The position numbers and the translations under genes were made by a program. A DNA stretch of 64,000 nucleotides from SbD1 sp039679945 (GTDB lineage Bacteria; Desulfobacterota; Syntrophobacteria; Syntrophobacterales; Syntrophobacteraceae): contig JBDKTY010000067.1 of the NCBI GenBank assembly GCA_039679945.1, positions 57,453 to 121,452 on the forward strand. Direction: 5' to 3'. The notes below the pieces were generated by a model that ran no database searches, was not told the origin of the DNA, and saw only the letters and a program-made list of their open reading frames with translations. Of this stretch, positions 43,178 to 52,068 are shown in pieces (within the stretch, counting starts at the first letter, position 1; every line of letters begins with the position of its first letter).

Positions 43178-43817
43178 GCCCGCATTCCGTTCCCTCCTCC
43201 ACGCAACGAAAGCTTTTCCGGTGCAGCGGGCAGGGACCATATCTGCGAATCGCCTCATAGTGCCGCGCCGTGGCGTAGCCTTTATGCGCTTTGAATCCGT
43301 AGTTCGGAAACAGTTCGTCGTACTCGCGCATCATTCGATCTCGATGCACTTTCGCGATGACGGATGCCGCGGCAATCGACAGGGAGAGGCTGTCTCCCCG
43401 GGGGATGCCGGCCTGTTCTATTTCGAGTGGAAGCTTGTAAGGGCCGTCGATAAGGAGAAAATCAGGCTGGACCTTTAATTGCTCGACAGCGAGCATCATC
43501 GCGCGGAAGGTCGCCTGGAGGATATTGATGCGGTCTATTTCAGTGTTGTCCACCACCCCGATTCCGAAAGCCGTCGCCGTGGCGCGGATCTTCTTGTCGA
43601 ACGTCTCACGCTGGGCGGGTTTGAGGCATTTGGAATCGGTGAGCCCTGGAAGACACACCCATTCAGGCAGGATTACGGCGGCGGCAACGACCGGACCGGC
43701 GAGCGGCCCGCGGCCGGCTTCATCGATTCCCGAAATCAAGCGAAAACCCCGCCGATGGGCACGCTTCTCATAGAGCCGCATATCCACCGCCGGGGTTTTC
43801 GCTGCTTTTGGCTGCAC
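43152..43817 (-). CDS. rnhB: Ribonuclease HII
   Basis: Removes ribonucleotides from RNA-DNA hybrids and misincorporated sites in DNA. 221 residues. Catalytic acidic residues are in ISGIDEAGRGPLAGPV (D, E; about 28-43), DFLLIDGPYKLPL (D, about 123) and IAAASVIAKVHRDRMM (D, about 157). HKGYATARHYEAI is the family C-terminal motif. It ends with a Glu/Gly tail. Usual position between rplS and yraN. Confidence 0.96.
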   Translation of the reverse strand: MQPKAAKTPAVDMRLYEKRAHRRGFRLISGIDEAGRGPLAGPVVAAAVILPEWVCLPGLTDSKCLKPAQRETFDKKIRATATAFGIGVVDNTEIDRINILQATFRAMMLAVEQLKVQPDFLLIDGPYKLPLEIEQAGIPRGDSLSLSIAAASVIAKVHRDRMMREYDELFPNYGFKAHKGYATARHYEAIRRYGPCPLHRKSFRCVEEGTECGHDGEEPGT

Positions 43818-43943
43818 GGCATTTTCTCTAAATGCTATTTTCGATCACGGTAATGGGCTTTGAACCCGCGACCCGCCATTTACAAATCAGTTGCTCCAGC
43901 CTCGAGCCACGCCGGCCGGAACAGACAGGTCGGAGCTTCGTGT

Positions 43944-44303
43944 TTAACCCTTAGCCGGCTCTCGCTTCTCGCGAATTCTCGCCGCCTTTCCGACGCGGTG
44001 GCGCAGATAGTACAACCTGGACCTGCGGATGCGGCCACGCCGCAGTATTTCCACCCTGTCGATCTGAGGTGAATGGACCGGAAAAATGCGCTCCACCCCG
44101 ACTCCATAGGAGACTTTCCGGACCGTGAAAGTCGCTCCCATTTTGCCTTTATGGGCACGTATCACCAGACCCTCAAAGATCTGGATGCGCTCTTTGTCGC
44201 CTTCACGGATTTTTACGTGCACCTTCACCGTGTCACCAATGCGGAAAGGCGGGATGTCCACCCGCATGTGATCGCGTTCGACCATTTCGAGCATGCTTGC
44301 CAT
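43944..44303 (-). CDS. rplS: 50S ribosomal protein L19
   Basis: 119 residues, the normal size. Conserved strands are visible: PPFRIGDTVKVHVKI, KERIQIFEGLVIRA, FTVRKVSYGVGVERIFP and HSPQIDRVEILRRGRIRRSRLYYLR. Start ATG 44303 follows GGAGGA. Located between the SPOUT methylase and rnhB in the trmD operon. Confidence 0.97.
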   Translation of the reverse strand: MASMLEMVERDHMRVDIPPFRIGDTVKVHVKIREGDKERIQIFEGLVIRAHKGKMGATFTVRKVSYGVGVERIFPVHSPQIDRVEILRRGRIRRSRLYYLRHRVGKAARIREKREPAKG

Positions 44304-44440
44304 AGGAAGTCCTCCATACTGAATATGAGACAGGGTGCCCGATCGGGTCGGGAGACCACGCCTGTAAATATAACGCGCTCCGCCTTCGGGCAAGAACCCC
44401 CGGGCGTTGAATTCGCACGTTCACAGACTGAATATGCCGC

Positions 44441-45001
44441 TCACGCTTTCCCCAGCAGTCGATCCAGGAGAATTGAGGCGGCCGAGCGCACCGAGAGGTG
44501 ATTGTAGGCGCCCACCCCCGGTATCGGGTCGAGCACGGCATCGGACTGCTCTATCACCATGGGGGCCATACCCCACCCGGTGCCGAGAAGAAGCAGAAAA
44601 GGCCGGTCCTCGCTTTCGAGAAGGACCCGTGCACTCCCGTGAGACAGGGAGCCATTAGCCTTCCTGGCCGTACTTGCCCACTGGACAGGCATTTTGCCCG
44701 TCCTTTCAAGAATATCCTCTCTTGCCGAATCGATGCTTTCCACCACGTTCAGAAGCTTGAGGGCTTCGCGTCTTTCCGGCAACAGTTCCCCGCCCCTGCC
44801 CTCTATCCAGTGGGCCGCCAACCGGTGCGCCAGGGCACGCTGGTCCGCGAGGGGCGTCACTATATAGCACGCCGGCACGCCGTAAGTACAGCACGACCGC
44901 GCCAGGTCGTGAAGATCAAGATTCGTTATGGCCGATGCTATGACATCACCCACCCTGTTGAGGACGGGATAATGCACGAGCGCTAAAAAAAGAGGCGCCA
45001 T
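44441..45001 (-). CDS. SPOUT-type RNA methyltransferase (trmD neighbour)
   Basis: 186 residues, matching the SAM-dependent RNA methyltransferase family Methyltrn_RNA_4, often found next to trmD. Visible: LALVHYPVLNRVGDVIASAITNLDLHDLARSC at the N-terminus, then PFLLLLGTGWGMAP and GAYNHLSVRSAASILLDRLLG at the C-terminal knot. The target RNA is unknown to me. ATG 45001 lies four bases after the trmD stop with GGAG inside trmD, so translation is coupled. Confidence 0.82.
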   Translation of the reverse strand: MAPLFLALVHYPVLNRVGDVIASAITNLDLHDLARSCCTYGVPACYIVTPLADQRALAHRLAAHWIEGRGGELLPERREALKLLNVVESIDSAREDILERTGKMPVQWASTARKANGSLSHGSARVLLESEDRPFLLLLGTGWGMAPMVIEQSDAVLDPIPGVGAYNHLSVRSAASILLDRLLGKA

Positions 45002-45002
45002 G

Positions 45003-45779
45003 TTACTCCAGGTCACCGGCGTCCAGACCGCCGTTCTTCTCCGCCGCCAGGAATTCCTCCCGGGCAGCCTCGACCAGGGCGGCATCCTCGGACGAAAGAT
45101 TCAGACGCGCAAAAAGGTCCGGTCGGCTCGTTTGAGTCCTCAAAAGCGCCCGGCCTCTGCGCCAGCGTCGAATTACCTCATGATTTCCGGACAGCAGAAC
45201 TCCGGGGACAGCCCGACCCTCGAAAATCCTCGGGCGGGTATACTGAGGGTATTCAAGAAACGGCTCGCTGAAAGAATCCGACAATGCCGAATCGGCATTG
45301 CCCAGGGCACCGGGAATCAGCCGGGTGAGCGCATCGACCAGAATCATCGCGGCCAGCTCACCACCCGTCAGAATGTAGTCCCCTATCGATATCTGCTCAT
45401 CCGTGTAATATTCTGCAACCCGCTCGTCCACCCCCTCATACCTGCCGCAGATGAGGGTAATCCGTGGGAGCAGGCTTAGCTCGCGGGCAATCTCCTGGTT
45501 AAACAAACGTCCCCGCGGACTGAGGAGAATGGTCCTGGCGGGCGGCCCGCCCTCTCCAATTGCCCGCAACGCCGCGACGATGGGTTCCGGCTTCATGACC
45601 ATGCCCTCGCCGCCGCCGAATGGCCGGTCATCGGTCATCTGGTGCTTGTCGATCGCATAATCGCGGATGTTGTGCACCCGCACATCGATCAATCCGCGCT
45701 CGCGCGCCTTTCCCACTATGCTCTCCTCCAGGGGGGAAGAAAACATGGCGGGGAAAATCGTCAGGATGTCAAAGATCAT
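45003..45779 (-). CDS. trmD: tRNA (guanine(37)-N1)-methyltransferase
   Basis: Methylates G37 of tRNAs with CNN anticodons, preventing frameshifts. 258 residues, a little over the common 240-250. The N-terminal SPOUT signature FDILTIFPAMFSSPLEESIVGKA is present. DRPFGGGEGMVMKPEPI, RITLICGRYEGVDERVAEYY and GDYILTGGELAAM form the knotted SAM site. The usual SPQG motif reads LLSPRGRLFNQ. The C-terminal helix includes RPDLFARL. A 206-bp gap separates it from rimM; nothing recognised there. Confidence 0.97.
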   Translation of the reverse strand: MIFDILTIFPAMFSSPLEESIVGKARERGLIDVRVHNIRDYAIDKHQMTDDRPFGGGEGMVMKPEPIVAALRAIGEGGPPARTILLSPRGRLFNQEIARELSLLPRITLICGRYEGVDERVAEYYTDEQISIGDYILTGGELAAMILVDALTRLIPGALGNADSALSDSFSEPFLEYPQYTRPRIFEGRAVPGVLLSGNHEVIRRWRRGRALLRTQTSRPDLFARLNLSSEDAALVEAAREEFLAAEKNGGLDAGDLE

Positions 45780-45985
45780 CTATGCGCACCCGATCACGGA
45801 CAGGCAGAACGGAGTCTTGCCCACGGGATTTAAATTCTTTTGGCATTTACCAGCTTCGGCGCCTGGGCGCCCGCCCCCGTTCGTGGTATCGAAGACTGAA
45901 CGGGCCGAGTGAGCGCGATACGCGCGCGGCACGGCCACGGAACGAAAGACGAACAGCAGACAGGGGAAACTCCGGGCGAACAATC

Positions 45986-46507
45986 CTACTGATATTCCAG
46001 ACCCTCGGGCAGATCGACGACAATCTTCCTGTTTTCCAGGTCCACCTCGCGGATTACATCCTCGATCGCCGGAATCAGCAGCTCTTTCCCGCCTTCCGCA
46101 ACGACATAAACGTCGTTGCTCCCCGTTTCGAGGATTGCCTTGAGTACCCCTATTCCCCTGCCGTCAGAGGTTTGCACGGCAAGCCCTATAAGCTGGTAAT
46201 GGTAATACTCGCCTTCGGGAAGCGCGGGCAACCGATCCTCGGGCATGAACAATTCTTTCCCCGCAAGCGCCAGGGCCTGGTCCATGTCCGCAATCTCTTC
46301 GAATTCGCCGATCCAACCCTGCTTGAGAGGCCGAAGGCCCACCAGGGTGAGTTCCCGTTCCCCTTCTCCACCGGGAGAACTCGCCAGGAGCTTCTCCCCG
46401 ATGTCCAAGCCGTTCAGGGTCTCACCATAGGGATAAATCTTAACCGCGCCTCGCACCCCATGAGTCTTGACCACTCTACCGACGGGTATCAGACACGATT
46501 TTTTCAT
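45986..46507 (-). CDS. rimM: 16S rRNA processing protein
   Basis: Assembly factor for the 30S head that binds S19. 173 residues. N-terminal RimM beta-barrel: IPVGRVVKTHGVRGAVKIYPYG, typical of the family. C-terminal PRC-barrel: EYYHYQLIGLAVQTSDGRGIG, then DVYVVAEGGKELLIPAIEDVI and KIVVDLPEGL. It begins five bases after the khpA stop. Confidence 0.94.
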   Translation of the reverse strand: MKKSCLIPVGRVVKTHGVRGAVKIYPYGETLNGLDIGEKLLASSPGGEGERELTLVGLRPLKQGWIGEFEEIADMDQALALAGKELFMPEDRLPALPEGEYYHYQLIGLAVQTSDGRGIGVLKAILETGSNDVYVVAEGGKELLIPAIEDVIREVDLENRKIVVDLPEGLEYQ

Positions 46508-46512
46508 CTCTG

Positions 46513-46746
46513 CTATTCGATTATCTCCAAAACTGCCCGTTTGCGAATCTTCGTGGAAGCAGCGCTCAAGATGGTTCTCATGGCGCGGGCGGTGCGTCCC
46601 TGTTTTCCGATAACCTTTCCGAGGTCTTCCTTAGCCACACGGAGCTCGATTACAGAAGTCTGTTCGCCCTCGATTTCCGAAACCCGCACTTTCTCGGGAT
46701 TATCAACCAAAGCGCGCGCCATAAACTCGATCAGTTCCTTCAACAT
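46513..46746 (-). CDS. khpA: KH-domain RNA-binding protein
   Basis: 77-residue single KH domain protein of the KhpA/YlqC family, located as usual between rpsP and rimM. The KH signature is VIGKQGRTARAMRTIL (G-x-x-G as GKQG). It binds RNA and is implicated in ribosome assembly and cell-shape regulation in other bacteria. GGAGG precedes the ATG. Confidence 0.93.
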   Translation of the reverse strand: MLKELIEFMARALVDNPEKVRVSEIEGEQTSVIELRVAKEDLGKVIGKQGRTARAMRTILSAASTKIRKRAVLEIIE

Positions 46747-46808
46747 GGTAGCCTCCGGATGCTGTTGCGCTGAAACGAAGCAGTTGGTGAGAGAATGCTG
46801 CTGCTCGA

Positions 46809-47045
46809 TTATACGCCATGCTTCTTGATGAGGTTCGCAACCGTGTCGGTCGGTTTGGCGCCCTGTCCGAGCCAGTATTGAAGCCTTTCCTTATCGATCA
46901 TTACTTCCGCGGCCACCGGCAGCGGGTTGTAAGTTCCGATACGTTCAATGAAGCGGCCGTCTCGCGGCGCTTCCGAGGAAGCGACAACGATCCTGTAAAA
47001 CGGCCTCTTCTTTCTTCCGCCGCGAGCCAAACGAATTTTGACCAT
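46809..47045 (-). CDS. rpsP: 30S ribosomal protein S16
   Basis: 78 residues. MVKIRLARGGRKKRPFYRIVV and GRFIERIGTYNPL are diagnostic; the C-terminus WLGQGAKPTDTVANLIKK is standard. Start 47045 is preceded by GGAGG; an ATG 30 bases upstream is not needed. Confidence 0.97.
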   Translation of the reverse strand: MVKIRLARGGRKKRPFYRIVVASSEAPRDGRFIERIGTYNPLPVAAEVMIDKERLQYWLGQGAKPTDTVANLIKKHGV

Positions 47046-47343
47046 TCTTTGAAAACCTCCGCTGGAATTGGGCATTGCCCAAATTAATTTGCATAATATT
47101 TCGCGGGCCTTTCATCAGGGCCCGTTATTATTATCCGACTGCGTTTCCACCGATACCGGCTCCGCCCCCTTAGGCCCCGGATTTGAGATCCGGCGATCTG
47201 ATCATTTGGTAAAAAATGAGGGGTTTACCAAAGGCAATCAGAAGGTTGAATCGGCCGACAGCAATAGCGGAGGACAAGGCAAACATCGCTCTTGCCCCAG
47301 AAACGGCACAACAAAATAGCTTATATACCCCAATAATTCAAAA
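47046..47343. other. Gap between ffh and rpsP
   Basis: 298 bp. A GC hairpin CGGGCC/GGCCCG at 47104-47124 is present; otherwise nothing. Probably holds an rpsP promoter. Confidence 0.35.
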
Positions 47344-48699
47344 TTAAAAAGGGAAAAATGAACCCTTGCGCCGGAGCTTTCCCTTCTTCTTCTTGGCCCC
47401 GCCGCCCGCGCCCATCATCTGGCGCATCATCTTGCGAGATTCCTCATAACTCTTGAGAAGCCGGTTGACATCCTGCACCGTCGTTCCACTCCCGTCCGCG
47501 ATACGGCGCCTGCGGCCGGCATTGATGATGTCGGAATTTCTGCGCTCGCCCATGGTCATGGAGTTGATTATGGCTTCCATGCGCACGAATTCCTTCTCAT
47601 CAACCTGGACCTTCTTGAGTTCCTTGAGCATGCCCATGCCGGGCAGCATTCCGAGGATCTGTTCGAACGATCCGAGCTTTTTCATCTGTTTGAGCTGGTT
47701 ACGGAAGTCTTCGAGCGAGAAGGTGTCCTGGCGGAACTTCCTGGCGATTTCCTGGGCCTCGTCGGCGTCGAATGCCGCCTGGGCCTTTTCGATCATGGAG
47801 AGGACATCGCCCATTCCCAGGATACGAGAACTCATCCTGTCCGGGTGAAAGACCTCGAGAGCATCGAGTTTTTCCCCAATGCCGATAAACTTGATCGGGC
47901 ACTGGGTAACCGAGCGGATCGACAAGGCGGCACCGCCGCGGGCATCACCGTCCAGCTTGGTAAGAATGATTCCGCTCAGCCCAAGCTTTTCATTGAAGGC
48001 GCCGGCGACCTGCACCGCATCCTGCCCGGTCATGGAATCCGCGACAAGCAGTATCTCGGCGGGCTGCAGAATGCCCTTTATGCGCGCAAGCTCTTCCATC
48101 AGCTCGGTGTCCACGTGCAGGCGCCCCGCCGTGTCGATGAGGAGCGTATCGCAGTTTTCCTGCCGGGCGTAATTGACGGCTTCCCGCGCGATGTCTTCGG
48201 GCTTCTGCCGAAAAGAAGAGGGATAGACGGGCAATTTGAGTTGGTTTGCCAGGGTGATCAACTGTTCGATTGCCGCCGGCCGGTACACGTCGGCCGGAAC
48301 GAGACAGGGACGCCTGCCGTCCTGGGAGATTTTTCGGGCGAGTTTGCCGGTCGTGGTGGTCTTGCCCGACCCCTGGAGCCCCACGAGCATGACCGCGACG
48401 GGTGAGCGCCCCGAGAGCCTGATCGGCTCCGCCTGCCCGCCCATGAGCTGGGTAAGCTCGTCATGCACGATCTTGATGACCTGTTGGCCCGGCGTAAGGC
48501 TTTGCAGCACTTCCTGGCCCACGGCACGCGAAGCGATGCTCGCCACGAAATCCTTGGCAACTTTATAATGAACGTCCGCTTCCAGAAGCGCCATCCGGAC
48601 CTCCCGAAGCGCCTCTTTGATGTTCGCCTCGGTGAGCTTGCCCTGTCCCTTCAGGTTCTTGAATATCTTCTGGAACTTGTCGGAAAGATTGTCGAACAT
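47344..48699 (-). CDS. ffh: Signal recognition particle protein
   Basis: GTPase of the SRP that targets nascent membrane proteins. 451 residues. N-terminal helical bundle 1-90 and the NG domain with G1 GLQGSGKTTTTGKLA (about 107), DTAGRLHVDTELMEE (G3, about 188) and TKLDGDARGGAALS (G4, about 247). The C-terminal Met-rich M domain ends in a basic tail (KKKKGKLRRKG). Start ATG 48699 is preceded by GGTGGAGAT. Heads the translation gene cluster. Confidence 0.97.
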   Translation of the reverse strand: MFDNLSDKFQKIFKNLKGQGKLTEANIKEALREVRMALLEADVHYKVAKDFVASIASRAVGQEVLQSLTPGQQVIKIVHDELTQLMGGQAEPIRLSGRSPVAVMLVGLQGSGKTTTTGKLARKISQDGRRPCLVPADVYRPAAIEQLITLANQLKLPVYPSSFRQKPEDIAREAVNYARQENCDTLLIDTAGRLHVDTELMEELARIKGILQPAEILLVADSMTGQDAVQVAGAFNEKLGLSGIILTKLDGDARGGAALSIRSVTQCPIKFIGIGEKLDALEVFHPDRMSSRILGMGDVLSMIEKAQAAFDADEAQEIARKFRQDTFSLEDFRNQLKQMKKLGSFEQILGMLPGMGMLKELKKVQVDEKEFVRMEAIINSMTMGERRNSDIINAGRRRRIADGSGTTVQDVNRLLKSYEESRKMMRQMMGAGGGAKKKKGKLRRKGSFFPF

Positions 48700-48989
48700 A
48701 TCTCCACCGTCCACATTGGATGATTGACCTTAGGTTCTACTTCTAACGCATATGTTACAATTCATCAAGGGATGTTCGGTAATGCCGCAAAAAACAAAGG
48801 GACATCGCCCTGACGCCCCACCGGCGTAACGGGTCGGACACTTCATCCCACCGGGACCGGCCCGAGATCATCCACGCACCTGCCGCCGGAGTTCCGACCG
48901 CACTTTTACCGGTATCCGGGGGACTTCAACGGGAATTATAAGCCCGTGATGGCCCTCACTGAAAAGACGGATGAGCGATCCTCCAGGGA

Positions 48990-49238
48990 CTACGCCTTGC
49001 CGCAGCAGCTTCCGGGTACACAGCCACGGGACGTGGGATTCGCCCCACAGCAGCCCGTGTCCCCCATACCCGGGATCTTCCCGTCCGGCTTGCTCCCCGA
49101 AAGGCTTGAGGTCGCGGATAGCAACTTTGATAATTCAGGGCTTCCACATTTCGGACACGACACTTTTTCACCGTTGCCGTACTGGATTGTCTCGAAGACA
49201 TGACCGCACGATACACACAGGTACTCGAAAATTGGCAT
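48990..49238 (-). CDS. FmdB-type zinc ribbon protein
   Basis: 82 residues. A FmdB zinc-ribbon is visible at the N-terminus: MPIFEYLCVSCGHVFE and VSCPKCGSPELSKLL, giving C-x2-C and C-x2-C. The tail (about 45-82) is Gly/Cys-rich, with CCGAN, GCVPGSCC. FmdB-like proteins are short regulators of unclear function. GGAGGA is seven bases before the ATG. Confidence 0.88.
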   Translation of the reverse strand: MPIFEYLCVSCGHVFETIQYGNGEKVSCPKCGSPELSKLLSATSSLSGSKPDGKIPGMGDTGCCGANPTSRGCVPGSCCGKA

Positions 49239-49755
49239 TAATTCTTCCTCCGGTGACTGAATGTCTTATCAAAAGAAGGTTGTGAAAATTCTTGGAAAAA
49301 AGCTGACCAGCTCCCGTGCCTCCATGGAGTGCAAGGACGCTCCATCATGACCCTGTTTATATCAGCTTCCGTTTCCAATTGTCCACCCTATGCGCAGCCC
49401 TTTCCGGCAGGCAAGGTCTCCAGCCCCCACCACGCGCGCCAATCCCGACCGCTAAACGGCAACTTTGCATGGGGGCTACGCTGAAGTCAGCCTTCGGCAC
49501 CCCATCTTCTTCGATTTGTAACAAAAACGAAGGCGATTTTCCCTCAAGATCGGATATCCATCCTCCGAAATATCCTCGTGTGGCTATTTTTGCATTCAAC
49601 TTTGTCGAGCCTGAATTCCCTGGTCGCTTGTCACGGAAGTCTTTTTCAGGTTTGACAAATAGCACAACGCGATGAATGGGAACCAAGCGAGATAGCTCAG
49701 TTGGATTATGAGTATCGTACGAAGATAATCTGTAAACTCAGTGCGGAGATGCGCG
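49239..49755. other. Divergent gap before the chemoreceptor
   Basis: 517 bp without a gene. A tRNA-like 5' half (GCGAGATAGCTCAGTTGGA, 49687-49705) occurs but no T-arm or acceptor follows. Promoters for both flanking genes should be here. Confidence 0.45.
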
Positions 49756-51498
49756 GTGAAATTGAACCTCAGAAATAGATTCTTGCTTCCAACAATACTT
49801 TTGAATGTACTGGGTATAGGCATTTTGGCGGTTCTCTGCGGAATCATGGCGGGCGATGCCCTCACGGGTGTTGTCCACATTCAGCTCAAACAGGTGCTTG
49901 ATCTGACTGACAACAGGATCACCGTTTTTCTCAAGGACCGCAGCCTGGAGGTGCAGGCATGGTCCCGGAACAAGTCCTTCCCGGACACCCTTCGAGACAG
50001 GGGCCAAGACTCTAGGGCCGCCGCATCCGAGGCCATCGCGGCCTGTCAGAAGCAGACAGGGTACTTCGAGAATGTAGCTCTCGTGAACCTCGGCGGCGAT
50101 GTGATAGCCGCATCGGTCACGAGCGCGGTCGGACGGGTCAATATCAAGGACAGGGAGTATTTCAAACAGGCAATGCAGGGAAAAGTGTTCTTTTCCGAGG
50201 CCCTGGTGAGCAGGACAACCGGGAATCCGATACTCAATATCGCGACGCCGGTAAGCGATGGCAATGAAATCATCGGGGTGCTTTACGGATCGGTAAATAT
50301 GCTCCTTTTTAATGAGACCTTCATCGATTCCGTGAAGGTAGGCAAAGAAGGCCAGACGTTCATGTTCGCGCGCAATGGGCAACTGCTCGCGCATCCCGAC
50401 AAGTCGCTCATCCTGAAAGAGAATTCACGGGACCGGGATTTCAACGGGTCCATGGAAGGACGAGAAGAGGGGATAGTTCAATATTCGGATCGGGGCGCCA
50501 ACCGGATCGCCGCCTTCAAGGTTAACCGGGAGACGGGATGGACCCTCTGCGTGGCGGCCAGCATGGATGAACTATATGCTCCACTGAAGCGGCTTTATTT
50601 TATTTGCGTGCTATGCGCCTCTGGGATCAGCCTTGCACTGGGTCTTGTAATAGTCCTGATTTCGGTCCTGACAATCAGGCCCCTGAATGTAACAGCCTCC
50701 TCGCTCGAAGAGGGAGCGAACCAGGTAGCTTTCTCCTCCGATCAGATCGCCGAGGCGAGCCAGGTCTCCGCGGAAGGAGCATCGGAGCAGGCGGCCTCCA
50801 TCGAGGAGATCTCCTCATCGCTCGAAGAGATGACCTCCATGACGAAGCAAAACGCACACAGCTTGAAGACCGCGAATGACATGACCCACCAGGCCCTGAT
50901 CATTTCCGGCAAGACAAAACAGACTCTGGCCAAGCTTTCAGCCTCGATCGATCAGATCGCCAAAGCGAGCGAGGAGAGCACCAGGATTATCAAAACAATT
51001 GATGAGATCGCATTCCAGACGAACCTGCTGGCTCTCAACGCGGCGGTGGAGGCGGCGCGGGCAGGTTCCGCCGGTGCCGGTTTCGCGGTCGTGGCCGACG
51101 AAGTCCGAAGCCTGTCGATGCGGGCGGCTCAGGCTGCACAGGGCACCGCCGCGCTTCTGGCCCGGACCGTCGACAAAACACATGAAGGATCGGAGCTGGT
51201 GGAGGAAACCGGCTCGGATTTTGCCGAATTGGCCAAGGCTACTGAAAAGATGACTGAACTGATCGGAGAGGTTGCCGCCGCGTCGGCGGAGAATTCCACC
51301 GGGATAGAACAAATCAGCCGGGCAATAGCTCAAATGGAGAAAGTGGTCCACCAAAACGCCACAAGCGCCGAAGAGGCTGCCGCGGCTTCCGTTCAGATGA
51401 TTGCCCAGGCAAGGCAGATGCATGCCTCCGTGGCGGAACTCAACGGCCTGATCGGCACGAATGGAAAACCGGGCACCCGGTTGGAAACGCATTCATGA
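49756..51498 (+). CDS. Methyl-accepting chemotaxis protein, Cache-type, apparently without HAMP
   Basis: 580-residue membrane chemoreceptor. TM1 about 10-32, a periplasmic Cache-type sensor about 38-270 (YFENVALVNLGGDVIAAS, NIKDREYFKQAMQGK, LNIATPVSDGNEIIGVLYG) and TM2 about 283-305. Only about ten residues separate TM2 from the signalling coiled coil (SSLEEGANQVAFSSDQIAEAS), so a HAMP domain seems missing. The hairpin tip is intact: AFQTNLLALNAAVEAARAG, FAVVADEVRSL. No C-terminal CheR-docking pentapeptide. GTG 49756 is chosen with GGAG seven bases upstream. Confidence 0.9.
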   Translation: MKLNLRNRFLLPTILLNVLGIGILAVLCGIMAGDALTGVVHIQLKQVLDLTDNRITVFLKDRSLEVQAWSRNKSFPDTLRDRGQDSRAAASEAIAACQKQTGYFENVALVNLGGDVIAASVTSAVGRVNIKDREYFKQAMQGKVFFSEALVSRTTGNPILNIATPVSDGNEIIGVLYGSVNMLLFNETFIDSVKVGKEGQTFMFARNGQLLAHPDKSLILKENSRDRDFNGSMEGREEGIVQYSDRGANRIAAFKVNRETGWTLCVAASMDELYAPLKRLYFICVLCASGISLALGLVIVLISVLTIRPLNVTASSLEEGANQVAFSSDQIAEASQVSAEGASEQAASIEEISSSLEEMTSMTKQNAHSLKTANDMTHQALIISGKTKQTLAKLSASIDQIAKASEESTRIIKTIDEIAFQTNLLALNAAVEAARAGSAGAGFAVVADEVRSLSMRAAQAAQGTAALLARTVDKTHEGSELVEETGSDFAELAKATEKMTELIGEVAAASAENSTGIEQISRAIAQMEKVVHQNATSAEEAAAASVQMIAQARQMHASVAELNGLIGTNGKPGTRLETHS

Positions 51499-52068
51499 CG
51501 CTGTTGCCAAACCGATGGGGGGCAAGTCTCCGTATGACGGTTTGCGGGAGTAAGCCTTCATACGCGATGTTGTCGGAAAAGCCCTTTTTGTGGATTTCAG
51601 GTTCTGTAAAATAAACTGGTCACAGCTCCGTTGATCCGCAAATCGGGGACACTCCGACACTATACACGCGATGCACGCGGACTTGCCCCCTCATTTCACC
51701 CCTCCACGCGCGGAGAAGACAAACCGCGGCCGCTTTCCCCGGTACCTTTGCCGATGGCGGGTTTCGCCGAAATGACCCGGATGGATAACCCCGCCGGCAA
51801 CCTAAGTCCCTGATATCGCTAATCTCCGAAGAGCTGTATTCTTGACAGGCGGGAAGCGCCAACACTATCCGAAACGCAAATCGGTGGCGGGGCATGGCAA
51901 ATGCCCGGAAGGACCCACTCGAAAACTCATGAGCTGTGATTATTATGTCTAGAATGACATTACACTGGGACCATCGCTCCGGCACGCGCAGGGACAACCA
52001 AACAGCAAAGGGCGCTCGCGCGGTCACACGGTCCGCAACAAACCCATTCTCAGTCTGGACTATGCGAC
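51499..52068 (+). other. Gap between chemoreceptor and sensor kinase
   Basis: 570 bp, no credible gene. At 51572 GTCGGAAAAGCCC resembles the termini of the 25.7-kb element, unpaired here. Probably promoter for the kinase. Confidence 0.4.

Noticed and set aside
45780..45985. Small gene between trmD and rimM
   Set aside because: The frames here lack ribosome-binding sites and protein-like composition.
49687..49705. tRNA-like 5' half (GCGAGATAGCTCAGTTGGA)
   Set aside because: No anticodon loop, T-arm or acceptor partner follows; at most a relic or chance similarity.
51565..51600. Copy of the 25.7-kb element
   Set aside because: Only one terminus-like GTCGGAAAA is present, with no matching inverted end.
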